A DNA stretch of 64,000 nt from Candidatus Gallipaludibacter merdavium (GCA_017694875.1 JADIMG010000072.1:1-64000); one strand, 5' to 3'; shown: positions 46,093 through 54,331, counted from the first letter of the stretch. The notes: a model not told the origin generated them from the sequence alone. Translations and numbers: made by a program.

Positions 46093-46200
46093 AGTAAGCA
46101 AAAACTGCCAACGACTTTAATAAGTTCATTTGGCAGTTTGCCATCATACTTATTGATGGCTGTTTAACCTAAAAAACACATCTTTAAACTAACCTATATG

Positions 46201-46602
46201 TCAAAACAAACTCGCTTGCACCACATCTGGTTCTTTTCGTTCAATAACACCGAACTCCTTAACCTCAATACCAGTTTTTTCTGTTATCCATTTAGCCAAT
46301 ATGTGCCTATGACAGAAATCACCGGGCTTCTCATAACAACATAATGCGACATCTTTTCCATTACTCAACCTCTTTATCTGCTCTACTACTTGATGAGCAT
46401 CTTGACTTGCAAGAATGCAGTCATACAGCCTCAAATATTCCTCATGGGAGCATGAATTACTTAACATGTACCTTGTTGGAGCAACATTCATCATTTGTGG
46501 AGCATCTACAAATTTTGGTCGTCCTATGGCAACGCAAATAATGCCAATTCCAGATTCATGCAGCTTTCTGCTATTCCCGAAATACGATGTATATATCTTC
46601 AT
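46201..46602 (-). CDS. DUF488 protein with C-terminal clamp-binding-like motif
   Basis: 133 aa. Begins MKIYTSYFGNSRKL and has the DUF488 core DVALCCYEKPGDFCHRHILAKWI (about residues 84-106). The protein ends VVQASLF, a match to the QxSLF beta-clamp-binding pentapeptide. DUF488 has no established activity but recurs in phage and defence contexts. First gene after the cassette promoter. Confidence 0.78.
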   Translation of the reverse strand: MKIYTSYFGNSRKLHESGIGIICVAIGRPKFVDAPQMMNVAPTRYMLSNSCSHEEYLRLYDCILASQDAHQVVEQIKRLSNGKDVALCCYEKPGDFCHRHILAKWITEKTGIEVKEFGVIERKEPDVVQASLF

Positions 46603-46617
46603 ATCGCTTTTGTATAT

Positions 46618-46648
46618 GCAAATTTACAAAATTATGTTTGAAAAACAA
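46618..46648 (-). promoter_or_regulatory. Promoter of the DUF488 / tRNA / opine-amidoligase operon
   Basis: Minus strand TTG, exactly 19 bases, TAAATTTG, 16 bases upstream of the DUF488 start. No further promoter is obvious until the portal region, so it may drive DUF488, the tRNA, the five-gene cassette and terminase. Confidence 0.7.
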
Positions 46649-46683
46649 TCACTTTGTTTCGAAAAAAATCAAAAAAAGGTATG

Positions 46684-47664
46684 CTATCTATCCGCCCAGA
46701 AAGTACCAAATTTAATTTTTGTCACTCCCCAGCGTTTTAGATATTGCATGAGTCTCTTTTCAAATTTTTCTCTTCCATATTCGATTGCCTCCAAGATAAC
46801 TGCAATATCATCTATTTTCTCTCCTTCATATTTGTCAAGATAAGCACGATGGTTACTATCAAAATTGACAAATCCATTCTTTACGCATTTGCGCAAATAA
46901 TCATAATGCTCAAGATTTCGTCTTAAGAAATACTCTTTCTTTGTTTCGTCATTTCTCACAACTTGCAAGTACAAATCATAATTTGGTCCTTCATCATAGA
47001 ACCAAAAATCGTTGTCAATGCTCGTCTTTTCTATCAGATAATAGTAGTCATTACCATCTTTCTTGATTTTTACTGCTCCATAAAATCTATCTGAATAATA
47101 TCCGGAATCATTGACCAATTTACAATACTCAGCAAACCATTCTTTGTATTTTTGTTCTTTACTTGAATGCTTACCATTACATGTCTGTATATCTCCACTT
47201 TCAAGCAATGCTCTTAATTTATTTTCTAGCTTTTTGCTGAATACCCAACCTGCTCCTTCTTCAAGATACCGATTAAACTTTCCACCGAGCGCCTTTAACT
47301 TATCCTTTATTGGCTTTGTATCTCCATAAACTGCGATAGACTTTTCTGAATAGTCAACTATACGGATATTACTTACAGCCTCGTTCTGTTCTTCCTGCAA
47401 ACTCTCTTTGTATGCTGTTATCACATCGTCAAAATCCTTATTGGTAAAAGACTCTGGGAAACTTATGCCTTCCGGCATATATTCCGTGTCTTGACACATA
47501 AGTTCCGGATCTGGTTCGTCTTTGTGCAATTTATAGCAAGCTGACAGAAAATCGTCATAGCTTGCAAATTTTGTCAAGTCCATCCATGCTCCATCTAATG
47601 AGCCGTTATTGTACTTTGCGTATGTTCCGATATACGCTTTGGGTGTTTTACTGATTCTTTCCAT
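46684..47664 (-). CDS. ArdA-like antirestriction protein with extra domains
   Basis: 326 aa. The N-terminal ~65 residues follow ArdA closely: AYIGTYAKYNNGSLDGAWMDL, then ACYKLHKDEPDPELMCQDTE. ArdA proteins mimic B-DNA and block type I restriction. Residues about 100-165 are a second domain seen on mobile elements (SIAVYGDTKPIKDKLKALGGKF..GWVFSKK). The C-terminal ~150 residues are unfamiliar. The ArdA part lacks its usual C-terminal domains, so activity is uncertain. Start at AGAGCAATGG. Confidence 0.72.
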   Translation of the reverse strand: MERISKTPKAYIGTYAKYNNGSLDGAWMDLTKFASYDDFLSACYKLHKDEPDPELMCQDTEYMPEGISFPESFTNKDFDDVITAYKESLQEEQNEAVSNIRIVDYSEKSIAVYGDTKPIKDKLKALGGKFNRYLEEGAGWVFSKKLENKLRALLESGDIQTCNGKHSSKEQKYKEWFAEYCKLVNDSGYYSDRFYGAVKIKKDGNDYYYLIEKTSIDNDFWFYDEGPNYDLYLQVVRNDETKKEYFLRRNLEHYDYLRKCVKNGFVNFDSNHRAYLDKYEGEKIDDIAVILEAIEYGREKFEKRLMQYLKRWGVTKIKFGTFWADR

Positions 47665-47675
47665 TGCTCTATAAT

Positions 47676-48104
47676 TTAAAAACTTGGGTCAATATAATGG
47701 GTTTGATAATGCAGCATAAGCAGAACGCCACCTTTGAATGGTTGCCCTTCAGCAACCCAATATCCATTTCTTCTTTTCGTAAATACTTTTGGCTCTCCTT
47801 CAAGCTCTGGAAGTATCTCATAATCTCCAGCAAAATAATCTATGCACTTTGTCTTATTAAACGTCACTTCAATTTTACATGGACTGATTATTTTGGTCAC
47901 TGTAGCAGCACGCTTATCCGAATAATAACAAATCGTACATCCGAGTCCTACTCTTGGGACCAGATTCTTGATAGCATGTAATATGTCCTGTTCTTTTTGT
48001 TTCGACCAATCATATAAATCAATTCCATCAGGACATTTCCGACTTTGAATTTCATGAAGAATAGCAAAACTTTCTTTGCTGGTTAATTTACTTGATGTTT
48101 TCAT
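47676..48104 (-). CDS. Hypothetical phage protein, 142 aa
   Basis: Helical N-terminus and a beta-barrel-like C-terminal half (GLGCTICYYSDKRAATVTKII, VFTKRRNGYWVAEGQP). The second segment recurs in Bacteroides phage proteins. Function unknown. Start in the context ATAGCAATG. Confidence 0.55.
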   Translation of the reverse strand: MKTSSKLTSKESFAILHEIQSRKCPDGIDLYDWSKQKEQDILHAIKNLVPRVGLGCTICYYSDKRAATVTKIISPCKIEVTFNKTKCIDYFAGDYEILPELEGEPKVFTKRRNGYWVAEGQPFKGGVLLMLHYQTHYIDPSF

Positions 48105-48109
48105 TGCTA

Positions 48110-48397
48110 TTATCTTTTATCACAAATTGCTACTCTTAATCCTTTTCTAATCAACTTAGGAAGATTGACATCCAAATCAGCCATAGGAAAGCTGACAACT
48201 GGGATGGTTCCCATATCTCCTACTGATTCCTTTGAAACTCCAATACTAAGGGTGTGCCCGATACGTTCTGCATCCCCCTTGTATGCTTCGTAACTGTCTC
48301 CGGAACGGAACAAAAATACCGCGTCCGGGTGTTTGCTTTTCATCCAATTATAAGATTCCAATAATGACTTTTCTTGGTTTTGATTGTTCGTTTCCAT
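48110..48397 (-). CDS. MutS domain-I-like protein without ATPase
   Basis: 95 aa from ATG 48397 (METNNQNQEKS). VFLFRSGDSYEAYKGDAERIG..MGTIPVVSFPMADLDVNLPKLIRKGLRVAICDKR follows the mismatch-recognition domain of MutS (compare GDFYELF, DA, and the closing kRGYRVAICEQ). In MutS the Phe of F-Y-E stacks on the mismatch; here it is Ser (DSYE). No clamp, lever or ATPase domain. Possibly a decoy or DNA-binding modulator. Confidence 0.72.
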   Translation of the reverse strand: METNNQNQEKSLLESYNWMKSKHPDAVFLFRSGDSYEAYKGDAERIGHTLSIGVSKESVGDMGTIPVVSFPMADLDVNLPKLIRKGLRVAICDKR

Positions 48398-48410
48398 TGC
48401 TCTATGTCTT

Positions 48411-48563
48411 TTAGATTGTATAATCATATCCTATCCCGTTGCACCGCCAATTCGTGCCATCAAACCAAAGTTTACGCATCAGCGTTGCAATCGTATTCTT
48501 TCGTACTTCCATGCTGTTGTAGATGGGTTGCAGTTCTATGGCTGCTTGCTTCCTTGTTTTCAT
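48411..48563 (-). CDS. Micro-protein, 50 aa
   Basis: ATG in GTAGCAATG at 48563; reads MKTRKQAAIELQPIYNSMEV and ends CNGIGYDYTI. Small helical protein fitting between its neighbours without overlap. Unknown function. Confidence 0.5.
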   Translation of the reverse strand: MKTRKQAAIELQPIYNSMEVRKNTIATLMRKLWFDGTNWRCNGIGYDYTI

Positions 48564-48579
48564 TGCTACATGTTTAATA

Positions 48580-48771
48580 TTAGAATCGCGACATATAGTT
48601 ATACAACCCTCGAAATGCTTCTAATGCGATTTGTGGATTCTCGTTTGTTTCACCATTTGCTACTTGATGAATGTATTCGCATTGCTTTTTAGCTCCTATC
48701 TTCGAGAAATCCTCTGCAAGAATCATCAATTGATTATACAAATCTTTGTTCATTATTACTTTCTGTTTCAT
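48580..48771 (-). CDS. Small hypothetical protein, 63 aa
   Basis: MKQKVIMNKDLYNQLMILAEDFSKIG, all helical, starting at AAGAGCAATG. Unknown family. Confidence 0.55.
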   Translation of the reverse strand: MKQKVIMNKDLYNQLMILAEDFSKIGAKKQCEYIHQVANGETNENPQIALEAFRGLYNYMSRF

Positions 48772-48776
48772 TGCTC

Positions 48777-48953
48777 TTACTTTTTAAGATTCTTGATATA
48801 CTGCTTATTCTTTGCTCCTTCAAGCATTCTGTTATAATCGGCCTGAGAAATGATGATGGAGTGATTAAACGTAATCTGGAAATCTTGTACATTGTACTTT
48901 TGCATCATGTTCCAGGTATCAATCGTTTCTTTTAATTCTACCATTGCTTCCAT
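48777..48953 (-). CDS. Micro-protein, up to 58 aa
   Basis: ATG at 48953 overlaps the previous stop (TAATG); the second ATG at 48944 lies in GAAGCAATGG, close to the shared start motif, and may be the real start. Ends RMLEGAKNKQYIKNLKK. Unknown. Confidence 0.5.
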   Translation of the reverse strand: MEAMVELKETIDTWNMMQKYNVQDFQITFNHSIIISQADYNRMLEGAKNKQYIKNLKK

Positions 48954-49153
48954 TACTTTATAGTAAAATCGCTATTATCAATAATTTCATTGATTATTTC
49001 ACGCATACCAGCCTCTGAATTATAAGACTTAAAAACAATATAGTTATCAGACATAATTCCATGCTTAAATTCAAAGTCTACTTTCTCATTCATCAAACTT
49101 TTTATTATCAGAATTAGGTTCTCGTCTTTTGAATAAATCTTGTACTCTTCCAT
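48953..49153 (-). CDS. Small hypothetical protein, 66 aa
   Basis: MEEYKIYSKDENLILIIKSLMN.., alpha/beta, starting at AAGAGCAATGG behind the promoter at 49187. Unknown. Confidence 0.55.
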   Translation of the reverse strand: MEEYKIYSKDENLILIIKSLMNEKVDFEFKHGIMSDNYIVFKSYNSEAGMREIINEIIDNSDFTIK

Positions 49154-49186
49154 TGCTCTTATTGTTTAAGTTGTTATTTTGGATAT

Positions 49187-49217
49187 GTAAAGATACAAAT
49201 AATATACTGAATACCAA
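49187..49217 (-). promoter_or_regulatory. Promoter (TTGG-TATCTTTACATA type)
   Basis: Minus strand TTG at 49217-49215, 19 bases, TATCTTTAC at 49195-49187. Near copy of the promoter at 38420. It would drive the run of small genes down to ArdA. Confidence 0.7.
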
Positions 49218-49275
49218 TGAGTTATGCGAATTATTTTCGCTTTAAGACTCTGAAAAACAAAGATTTAACCTTTGC

Positions 49276-49683
49276 TCACAAGTTATCGTAACGAAGGTTA
49301 TTAGAGAAATCCGTTATGCGTTTAATCTCTTCTGGAGTAAGGAGGTGCTTGTACTGTTCGTTATATTCCACTTTTCCTTTCCAAATATGTGCATAGGTCC
49401 TATAATCTCCACGTTCTTCCATCAATGAATCACAACACACCCAGCAACCACCGGGAAATACAAAAATCAGTTTTTTGGTATCTGGATTCTTATTGATTGC
49501 AACAAGGTCGTTATACATTTCACTTCCTACCTCAAAAGAAACGTAATCAATGAAAGCGCCACACCAGTATATTTCTTGCGATGTGATAACTACGCTATTT
49601 TCTACAGATGTAACCTTGAACTGGTTACGCTTCTTATCTATGTACGTTTGGCCAACTTTGAAAAAGCATTCTTCTTTCATCAT
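49276..49683 (-). CDS. Hypothetical phage protein, 135 aa
   Basis: Beta-rich start FFKVGQTYIDKKRNQFKVTS, later LIFVFPGGCWVCCDSLMEE. No known motif. Confidence 0.5.
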   Translation of the reverse strand: MMKEECFFKVGQTYIDKKRNQFKVTSVENSVVITSQEIYWCGAFIDYVSFEVGSEMYNDLVAINKNPDTKKLIFVFPGGCWVCCDSLMEERGDYRTYAHIWKGKVEYNEQYKHLLTPEEIKRITDFSNNLRYDNL

Positions 49684-49695
49684 ACTATACTGACA

Positions 49696-49971
49696 TTATC
49701 TTACATTTAAAACTGACTTATACAACTCAAACTTGTCATTCTCGAATTTCTCATCTTCCTTATACCGAGTAGCACCGGCATACCATTCATAAAAACATTT
49801 TGAACAAAACCATGAATTGAGAACAGCTATATAGAACCCTTCTTTGCAATCTGATGAACCGCAATTATCGCATATACCGATACACCCGTATTCACTGAGG
49901 GCACATAACATTTCTCCTCTCGTAACCTGTATTACCTTGAAACCTTTCTTGTTGTTGAAAACCTTTGCCAT
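49696..49971 (-). CDS. Zinc-ribbon phage protein, 91 aa
   Basis: Two Cys pairs, ICDNCGSSDC and FCSKCFYEWY, form a likely zinc ribbon. A common small protein type on Bacteroidetes phages; role unknown. Confidence 0.6.
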   Translation of the reverse strand: MAKVFNNKKGFKVIQVTRGEMLCALSEYGCIGICDNCGSSDCKEGFYIAVLNSWFCSKCFYEWYAGATRYKEDEKFENDKFELYKSVLNVR

Positions 49972-49976
49972 AACAC

Positions 49977-50177
49977 CTACTTTATTTCTTTATATGGATG
50001 CATAGGGAAATCCCAATCTTTTATTTCTGATGCGTCTGAATGGATATTTCCACCGAGCACAAGTCCCAGATTGTTATCTACTATTTCTTTAGCGTCATTT
50101 TTGCTGTTTGCCAAAACAGATACTTCGCCTTCAAACACCAACCGGACCTTTACTTTGTATTCTTTTTTATTCTTCAT
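49977..50177 (-). CDS. DpnD/PcfM-like small protein, copy 2
   Basis: 66 aa from ATG 50177 (MKNKKEYKVKVRLVFEGEVSVLA). Its strand-strand-helix pattern parallels the gene just upstream, with which it overlaps by 11 bases. Probably a divergent paralogue. Confidence 0.5.
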   Translation of the reverse strand: MKNKKEYKVKVRLVFEGEVSVLANSKNDAKEIVDNNLGLVLGGNIHSDASEIKDWDFPMHPYKEIK

Positions 50178-50346
50178 AGTGCTCCATTGGATAATATTCT
50201 CTATCTTCAAAGTCGTCGGCCGTTAGAACCACTTCTTCACAATCGACCATTTCTTCCACTTTATCGTATGCGGCTTGATAATCTTCCGCTTCTACCTCTA
50301 CAACTCTGGAGAGGGTTTCTATAACTTTGATTCTATACTTTCTCAT
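50167..50346 (-). CDS. DpnD/PcfM-like small protein, 59 aa
   Basis: MRKYRIKVIETLSRVVEVEAEDYQAAYDKVEEMVDCEEVVL.. matches the DpnD/PcfM family found on phages and conjugative elements. Starts at 50346. Function not known. Confidence 0.7.
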   Translation of the reverse strand: MRKYRIKVIETLSRVVEVEAEDYQAAYDKVEEMVDCEEVVLTADDFEDREYYPMEHYEE

Positions 50347-50386
50347 ATCTTGACTTATAAATTCTTTTATACTGCTAATTATCTGG

Positions 50387-50755
50387 CTATATACAATTCA
50401 GAATATCCTTTTTGCATATTGGTAAGTAATTATCAATAAGAAACCTTGCACATTCTTTCCTGTCATTGAGATATATGCTGCCAGCCTTTTCTATATACTT
50501 GTTTCTGACATCATACAATGTTATGGGTAAAACCTGTATCGCATATTGATATATATCTATTTCTACAATATGTTTATTTATCAATTCTATTGCTAAATCT
50601 ATGGCACCAATTTTTCGATATACGTCAATGTCATTCTTGTAATTGCTACTCCATTTTGTCCTGCACAATCTTACGTAATTATCGTACTTATGTGTGGTCT
50701 GAATCAGTTTCTTTCTTTTTTCTATGAGTTTATCTAAAACTTTCTCTATATTCAT
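50387..50755 (-). CDS. Hypothetical phage protein, 122 aa
   Basis: Helical, basic N-terminus (MNIEKVLDKLIEKRKKLIQTTHKYDN). No recognised domain. Confidence 0.5.
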   Translation of the reverse strand: MNIEKVLDKLIEKRKKLIQTTHKYDNYVRLCRTKWSSNYKNDIDVYRKIGAIDLAIELINKHIVEIDIYQYAIQVLPITLYDVRNKYIEKAGSIYLNDRKECARFLIDNYLPICKKDILNCI

Positions 50756-50811
50756 GCTACAAATTACTGATATTAAACCTCTTTACTCGAAACGGTATTT
50801 TATTATTGCAA

Positions 50812-52062
50812 TTATTTCATCCATTCATCATAAATTTGCTCCCATCCTTCTAATAACCCAACTTTAGAACCAAAAGCATTGTAGCATTGCTCAACAGTTT
50901 CTTTTGGAGGTAAATATCTTCCATCACTTAACATAATATATCCATCATTAATTTGCCGTTGAAGAAGTTCCATATCAACTGGCATTACCTCATCTGGGAA
51001 TAGAACAACATTACCTCTACTTGTTTGATAGCTAATTCTTGGTATCTCAAAGTGACCTTTTTGATTGGTGAGCAATGAACAAATTCCTATCTCTCCAGTG
51101 ATAAGTTGTACCTCTGTGATAGGCGAATTTGTTACCATAAAATATGCGTTTTCATCATTTTGAAAATGCTTTACCATCCTACCAATTTTATCTTCATCAC
51201 AGTTATCAATACGCATATCAAATCTAAGCCCTAAATTATCATGGGCTTGTATATATTTGCGTACTTTTCCCCAAGTCCTTACAGATAAAAATTTTGGGGC
51301 AGGAATAGATAGAATTTTCTCGGTTCCGTCATCGTATTTAAGTTCATGTTGAACATATTTTCTTATACGACTTTCCATAGGGTACATATCCGTTATGTCA
51401 AAACTCTCATCATAGCCGTTTACAGTGGAATATTCTTCAAGTATCACACTTTCACATGTTAATATCTCATCTACAATCTTCTGAAACTCTTGTTTAGCAT
51501 TAGACAACAAATTCTCTGTATTCATCCTATCTTGCATCGGAATTTGTGCTACGAGTTTTATCGGATATTCTCTCCTAATATTATCGTAGCACATATTCTC
51601 CACGATACCGCAATTGACTTTACCACATCTTTCACGGAAAAAATTCATTGTACGAAGTACATCTTGATTACTTAATTTTGTTGGTTGGGTAACAAATAAG
51701 ATATACCCGACCTTCATACAACTAAGAAGTTCTATATGTACATTTGTAACGCTTGGAGGTGTGTCTATTAGCACAAAATCTGGATTTATAGATTTCAATT
51801 TCTTTTTGGCTAATTCAAGATATTGTCTTACCATTGATTTTTCCAAATATATGAACTTGTTGAACATATTACCAGAAGAATGAACCCATATATTCTCTTG
51901 AGAATGCTCTCCTTCAAATTCACTATTCATGGAAGGTGTATTAATATCTGCGTCTATTACGAACACTTTTTTGCCATGTTCAGCAAGAAGTCTTGCTATA
52001 TTTGCGGTTGTAGTTGTTTTTCCTACACCACCTTTACCTGAGTATATAATTACTGCTTTCAT
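50812..52062 (-). CDS. ParA/MinD-type ATPase with long C-terminal extension
   Basis: 416 aa. Deviant Walker A GKGGVGKTTTTANIA (residues 8-22), Walker A' VIDADINTPS, Walker B VLIDTPPS, then VNCGIVENMC, which is closer to the Mrp/NBP35-MinD branch than to plasmid ParA. Residues about 215-416 are an unknown domain. No ParB with an HTH and no centromere-like iterons are next to it, so plasmid partition is not established; a maturation or positioning ATPase is equally possible. Confidence 0.8.
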   Translation of the reverse strand: MKAVIIYSGKGGVGKTTTTANIARLLAEHGKKVFVIDADINTPSMNSEFEGEHSQENIWVHSSGNMFNKFIYLEKSMVRQYLELAKKKLKSINPDFVLIDTPPSVTNVHIELLSCMKVGYILFVTQPTKLSNQDVLRTMNFFRERCGKVNCGIVENMCYDNIRREYPIKLVAQIPMQDRMNTENLLSNAKQEFQKIVDEILTCESVILEEYSTVNGYDESFDITDMYPMESRIRKYVQHELKYDDGTEKILSIPAPKFLSVRTWGKVRKYIQAHDNLGLRFDMRIDNCDEDKIGRMVKHFQNDENAYFMVTNSPITEVQLITGEIGICSLLTNQKGHFEIPRISYQTSRGNVVLFPDEVMPVDMELLQRQINDGYIMLSDGRYLPPKETVEQCYNAFGSKVGLLEGWEQIYDEWMK

Positions 52063-52373
52063 ATCTCACTTGTTAAGAAATCACTATCACATTCCAAACA
52101 CTCCCAGTCATATCCATTGTTCCTGCTTGGTGTCAAAACATTATCACACATGGGACATTTAGGAAGCAGGTCTTTGATAAAACCTACTTCCATTGCAATT
52201 GGCAATCCGCTGGATAAAGCCCTGTCAAGGGCATTTTCATCTTCTATCAGCGACTCCGCATCACCATTATCTAAAACATACAATTCATGCTCTCCTTTTT
52301 CATATATGGCTTTCGCTGTATCCCTGCCAACTATAAGCCAAACAAATCCATCTTTCGTTACTTTTGTTATCAT
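52059..52373 (-). CDS. Zinc-ribbon hypothetical protein, 104 aa
   Basis: N-terminal alpha/beta part (WLIVGRDTAKAIYEKGEHELYVLD) and a C-terminal zinc ribbon CPMCDNVL..CLECDSDF. Stop overlaps the ParA-like start by 4 bases; likely works with it. Confidence 0.6.
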   Translation of the reverse strand: MITKVTKDGFVWLIVGRDTAKAIYEKGEHELYVLDNGDAESLIEDENALDRALSSGLPIAMEVGFIKDLLPKCPMCDNVLTPSRNNGYDWECLECDSDFLTSEI

Positions 52374-52927
52374 AAATATGATGTGTATTCAATTATACTT
52401 TTACAGAATATGTCAATCAGTTTACTTTTTGTTTTATACTCAATTTGTCTTTTGATAAAATCGTTTGTTACATTTATATAGGAAGCAATATTACAGATAA
52501 TGGAATCAAACATATTCTCTGAGTGTTTCCTGACCATATCTTTGTAACTTTCTTCATTCATCCACGCTTCTTTATAAACAGGACTCGGATTAAAGCGTAC
52601 TTTAATTTCATTGATTAAGTCAACAGGAACTTTCTTCCAGTTAATAAATTGTTCTTTCAAATCACAAAATTCAGCCCAACCAATCTTTTTATGATGAGCA
52701 TAATCAAGTATAAAGTCTGCAAGTTCTTTTTCTGTCTTTACAGCAATAAGCGTTTCTGGACGTATATGAAAGGGTACATCAGACCTTCTTACAACAGGAA
52801 TATATTCTTCAAATGGAAAATTTATTCGTCCAATATTCCATACATAATATCCGACTGGAAATTCATTTACAATTTCAATAGTTTTTGTATTCCCATAATT
52901 GTCTGTTTTAAAATCTAATGTATTCAT
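52370..52927 (-). CDS. Hypothetical phage protein, 185 aa
   Basis: N-terminal beta part (VNEFPVGYYVWNIGRINFPFEEYIPV) and helical remainder. Overlaps both neighbours, so one operon with the zinc-ribbon and ParA-like genes. Unknown family. Confidence 0.55.
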   Translation of the reverse strand: MNTLDFKTDNYGNTKTIEIVNEFPVGYYVWNIGRINFPFEEYIPVVRRSDVPFHIRPETLIAVKTEKELADFILDYAHHKKIGWAEFCDLKEQFINWKKVPVDLINEIKVRFNPSPVYKEAWMNEESYKDMVRKHSENMFDSIICNIASYINVTNDFIKRQIEYKTKSKLIDIFCKSIIEYTSYL

Positions 52928-53699
52928 TATTCAGTCCTCCTATCTTCTTGTTTTCTTTTATATCTCCGGCATACACACCTTTATTTATTTCAATATTTCT
53001 TCCTGTCTTATATCCACGACCGGCAGAAATACTATCTACACTTTGTTTGCTTTCACGTGATTTGCTAATCTTTACATCTTTGAGAAACTCATCAATTTCG
53101 GCCTTTGAACTTACGGCAAGTGCCGTAATGTCGCATTCAAGTTGAAGTTGCCTCTTTTCAGAAAGAAACTTATCATTAAGCCCAGAAACACACCCACATA
53201 AATAAGAGCGCATATACATTGCCAAACTTTTGGGTGCGCAACCATGTCTTAACTGGCATTCTTCTTTGTATGCAGGATATTCTCTTTTTCCAATCTGATA
53301 AAACTTACTTGACAGGAATGACACCAAGAATAGGACAACCTCTACATTTTTCTTTCTACCGACTATCTGGAACTTATCTCTACTTAGACGGCCATTTTCT
53401 TTTCTTGTGGAGATTATCAAAAGTCTGCACATGTTATAATGGCAAACAACTGAAATTAGTGAGCTGTACCACTCTCCACTACTTACTTCCGGTCTAAAAG
53501 GTATTTCCTCTGCTACAATAGGATTTTCAATCCTTTCCTCTGTAGGTATATCCGTTTCCGACAGGTTATAGGTTATCAGCAGACGTGTGATTGCAGCTGC
53601 AGCAGCAGCCGCTTCACCTTCGTTACCAATAGACTGTGCCGATTCTTTCAAGCACATCATCTTTCTTAACTTTTCAAGGATTCTCTCTCTGTTTTCCAT
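52908..53699 (-). CDS. DUF2786 domain protein
   Basis: 263 aa from ATG 53699; the longer reading to 53753 uses TTG and overlaps another gene. DUF2786 motif: ILEKLRKMMCLKES, NEGEAAAAAAAITRLLITYNL. Middle part is DUF7168-like (YKEECQLRHGCAPKSLAMYMRSYLCGCVSGL). Common on phages and mobile islands; function unknown. Confidence 0.78.
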   Translation of the reverse strand: MENRERILEKLRKMMCLKESAQSIGNEGEAAAAAAAITRLLITYNLSETDIPTEERIENPIVAEEIPFRPEVSSGEWYSSLISVVCHYNMCRLLIISTRKENGRLSRDKFQIVGRKKNVEVVLFLVSFLSSKFYQIGKREYPAYKEECQLRHGCAPKSLAMYMRSYLCGCVSGLNDKFLSEKRQLQLECDITALAVSSKAEIDEFLKDVKISKSRESKQSVDSISAGRGYKTGRNIEINKGVYAGDIKENKKIGGLNNEYIRF

Positions 53700-53701
53700 A
53701 A

Positions 53702-53878
53702 TCAAATCATTAAGATGTCCATCAAATAATCCGGTTCCAGACCCAAGTTGCAAGCGATTATTTCATCAGCTTCAAATGGGTCGCTATTCAACAATTCTTC
53801 TCTTGTCTCTCGTACCATTTCGATGGCTTCAGATTCACTGATTCCATCGCGTTTCATTAGAATTTCTACTGTGTTCAT
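53702..53878 (-). CDS. Micro-protein, 58 aa
   Basis: ATG in AGAGCAATG at 53878; reads MNTVEILMKRDGISESEAIE, then an acidic helical stretch ending LMDILMI. Its pattern (RDGISESEAIEMVRETREEL) is common in small Firmicutes and Bacteroidetes phage proteins. Unknown function. Confidence 0.6.
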   Translation of the reverse strand: MNTVEILMKRDGISESEAIEMVRETREELLNSDPFEADEIIACNLGLEPDYLMDILMI

Positions 53879-53893
53879 TGCTCTATAATTTAA

Positions 53894-54331
53894 CTATATT
53901 AAACCTTCATCATTCATTGACTTATACCCAACCTCTGTAATGATAATACTATCCAAAAACGTTACGTCAAGTAATTTAAGCCCTTCTTTTAGTCGGCTGG
54001 CAAGCTGAATATCCTGTGTTGACGGTTTAAGCTCGCCAGATGGGTGGTTATGTACAAGAATAACTCCTGATGCCAAAGAGTCAATTGCATACTTGGCTAC
54101 CAATCGAATATCAACAATAGTAGAGCAAATACCTCCTTGAGATATTTTCGCATACCCTATAACATTGTTGGCCCGATTCATGAGGACAATAAACGAACTC
54201 TCGTAAATGGCTATATCTTCATGGTAAAACTTACGTGCAAAATCGACAACATCCTGCGCCATGCGTACTTTACAAATAGGGAAATCCCTCTTCTCGGCTT
54301 TTAGACTATATTCAACTGCTTTCTTTTTCAT
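53894..54331 (-). CDS. RadC-type JAB metalloprotease-fold protein
   Basis: 145 aa, only the MPN/JAB domain. Zinc motif VHNHPSGELKPSTQDIQLA (H.HPSG...PS..D) is intact and the upstream Glu is in VVDFARKFYHEDIAIYE. Mobile-element RadC proteins are common; their substrate is not known. Start in ATAGCAATG. Confidence 0.88.
   Translation of the reverse strand: MKKKAVEYSLKAEKRDFPICKVRMAQDVVDFARKFYHEDIAIYESSFIVLMNRANNVIGYAKISQGGICSTIVDIRLVAKYAIDSLASGVILVHNHPSGELKPSTQDIQLASRLKEGLKLLDVTFLDSIIITEVGYKSMNDEGLI

Noticed and set aside
46004..46147. N-terminal extension of the opine dehydrogenase frame
   Set aside because: It runs through the tRNA-Gly-like gene; the Rossmann start MRVSVLGCG at 46003 is the natural N-terminus.
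46201..46602. Thymine or cytosine hypermodification pathway like that of SPO1 or phage phiW-14
   Set aside because: I see no thymidylate synthase-like hydroxymethylase, base kinase or glycosyltransferase in the window, so if DNA is modified a Mom-like route is more plausible.
50812..52062. Phage-plasmid partition locus
   Set aside because: No HTH-containing ParB or centromere repeats adjacent, and the element is integrated beside a tRNA gene.
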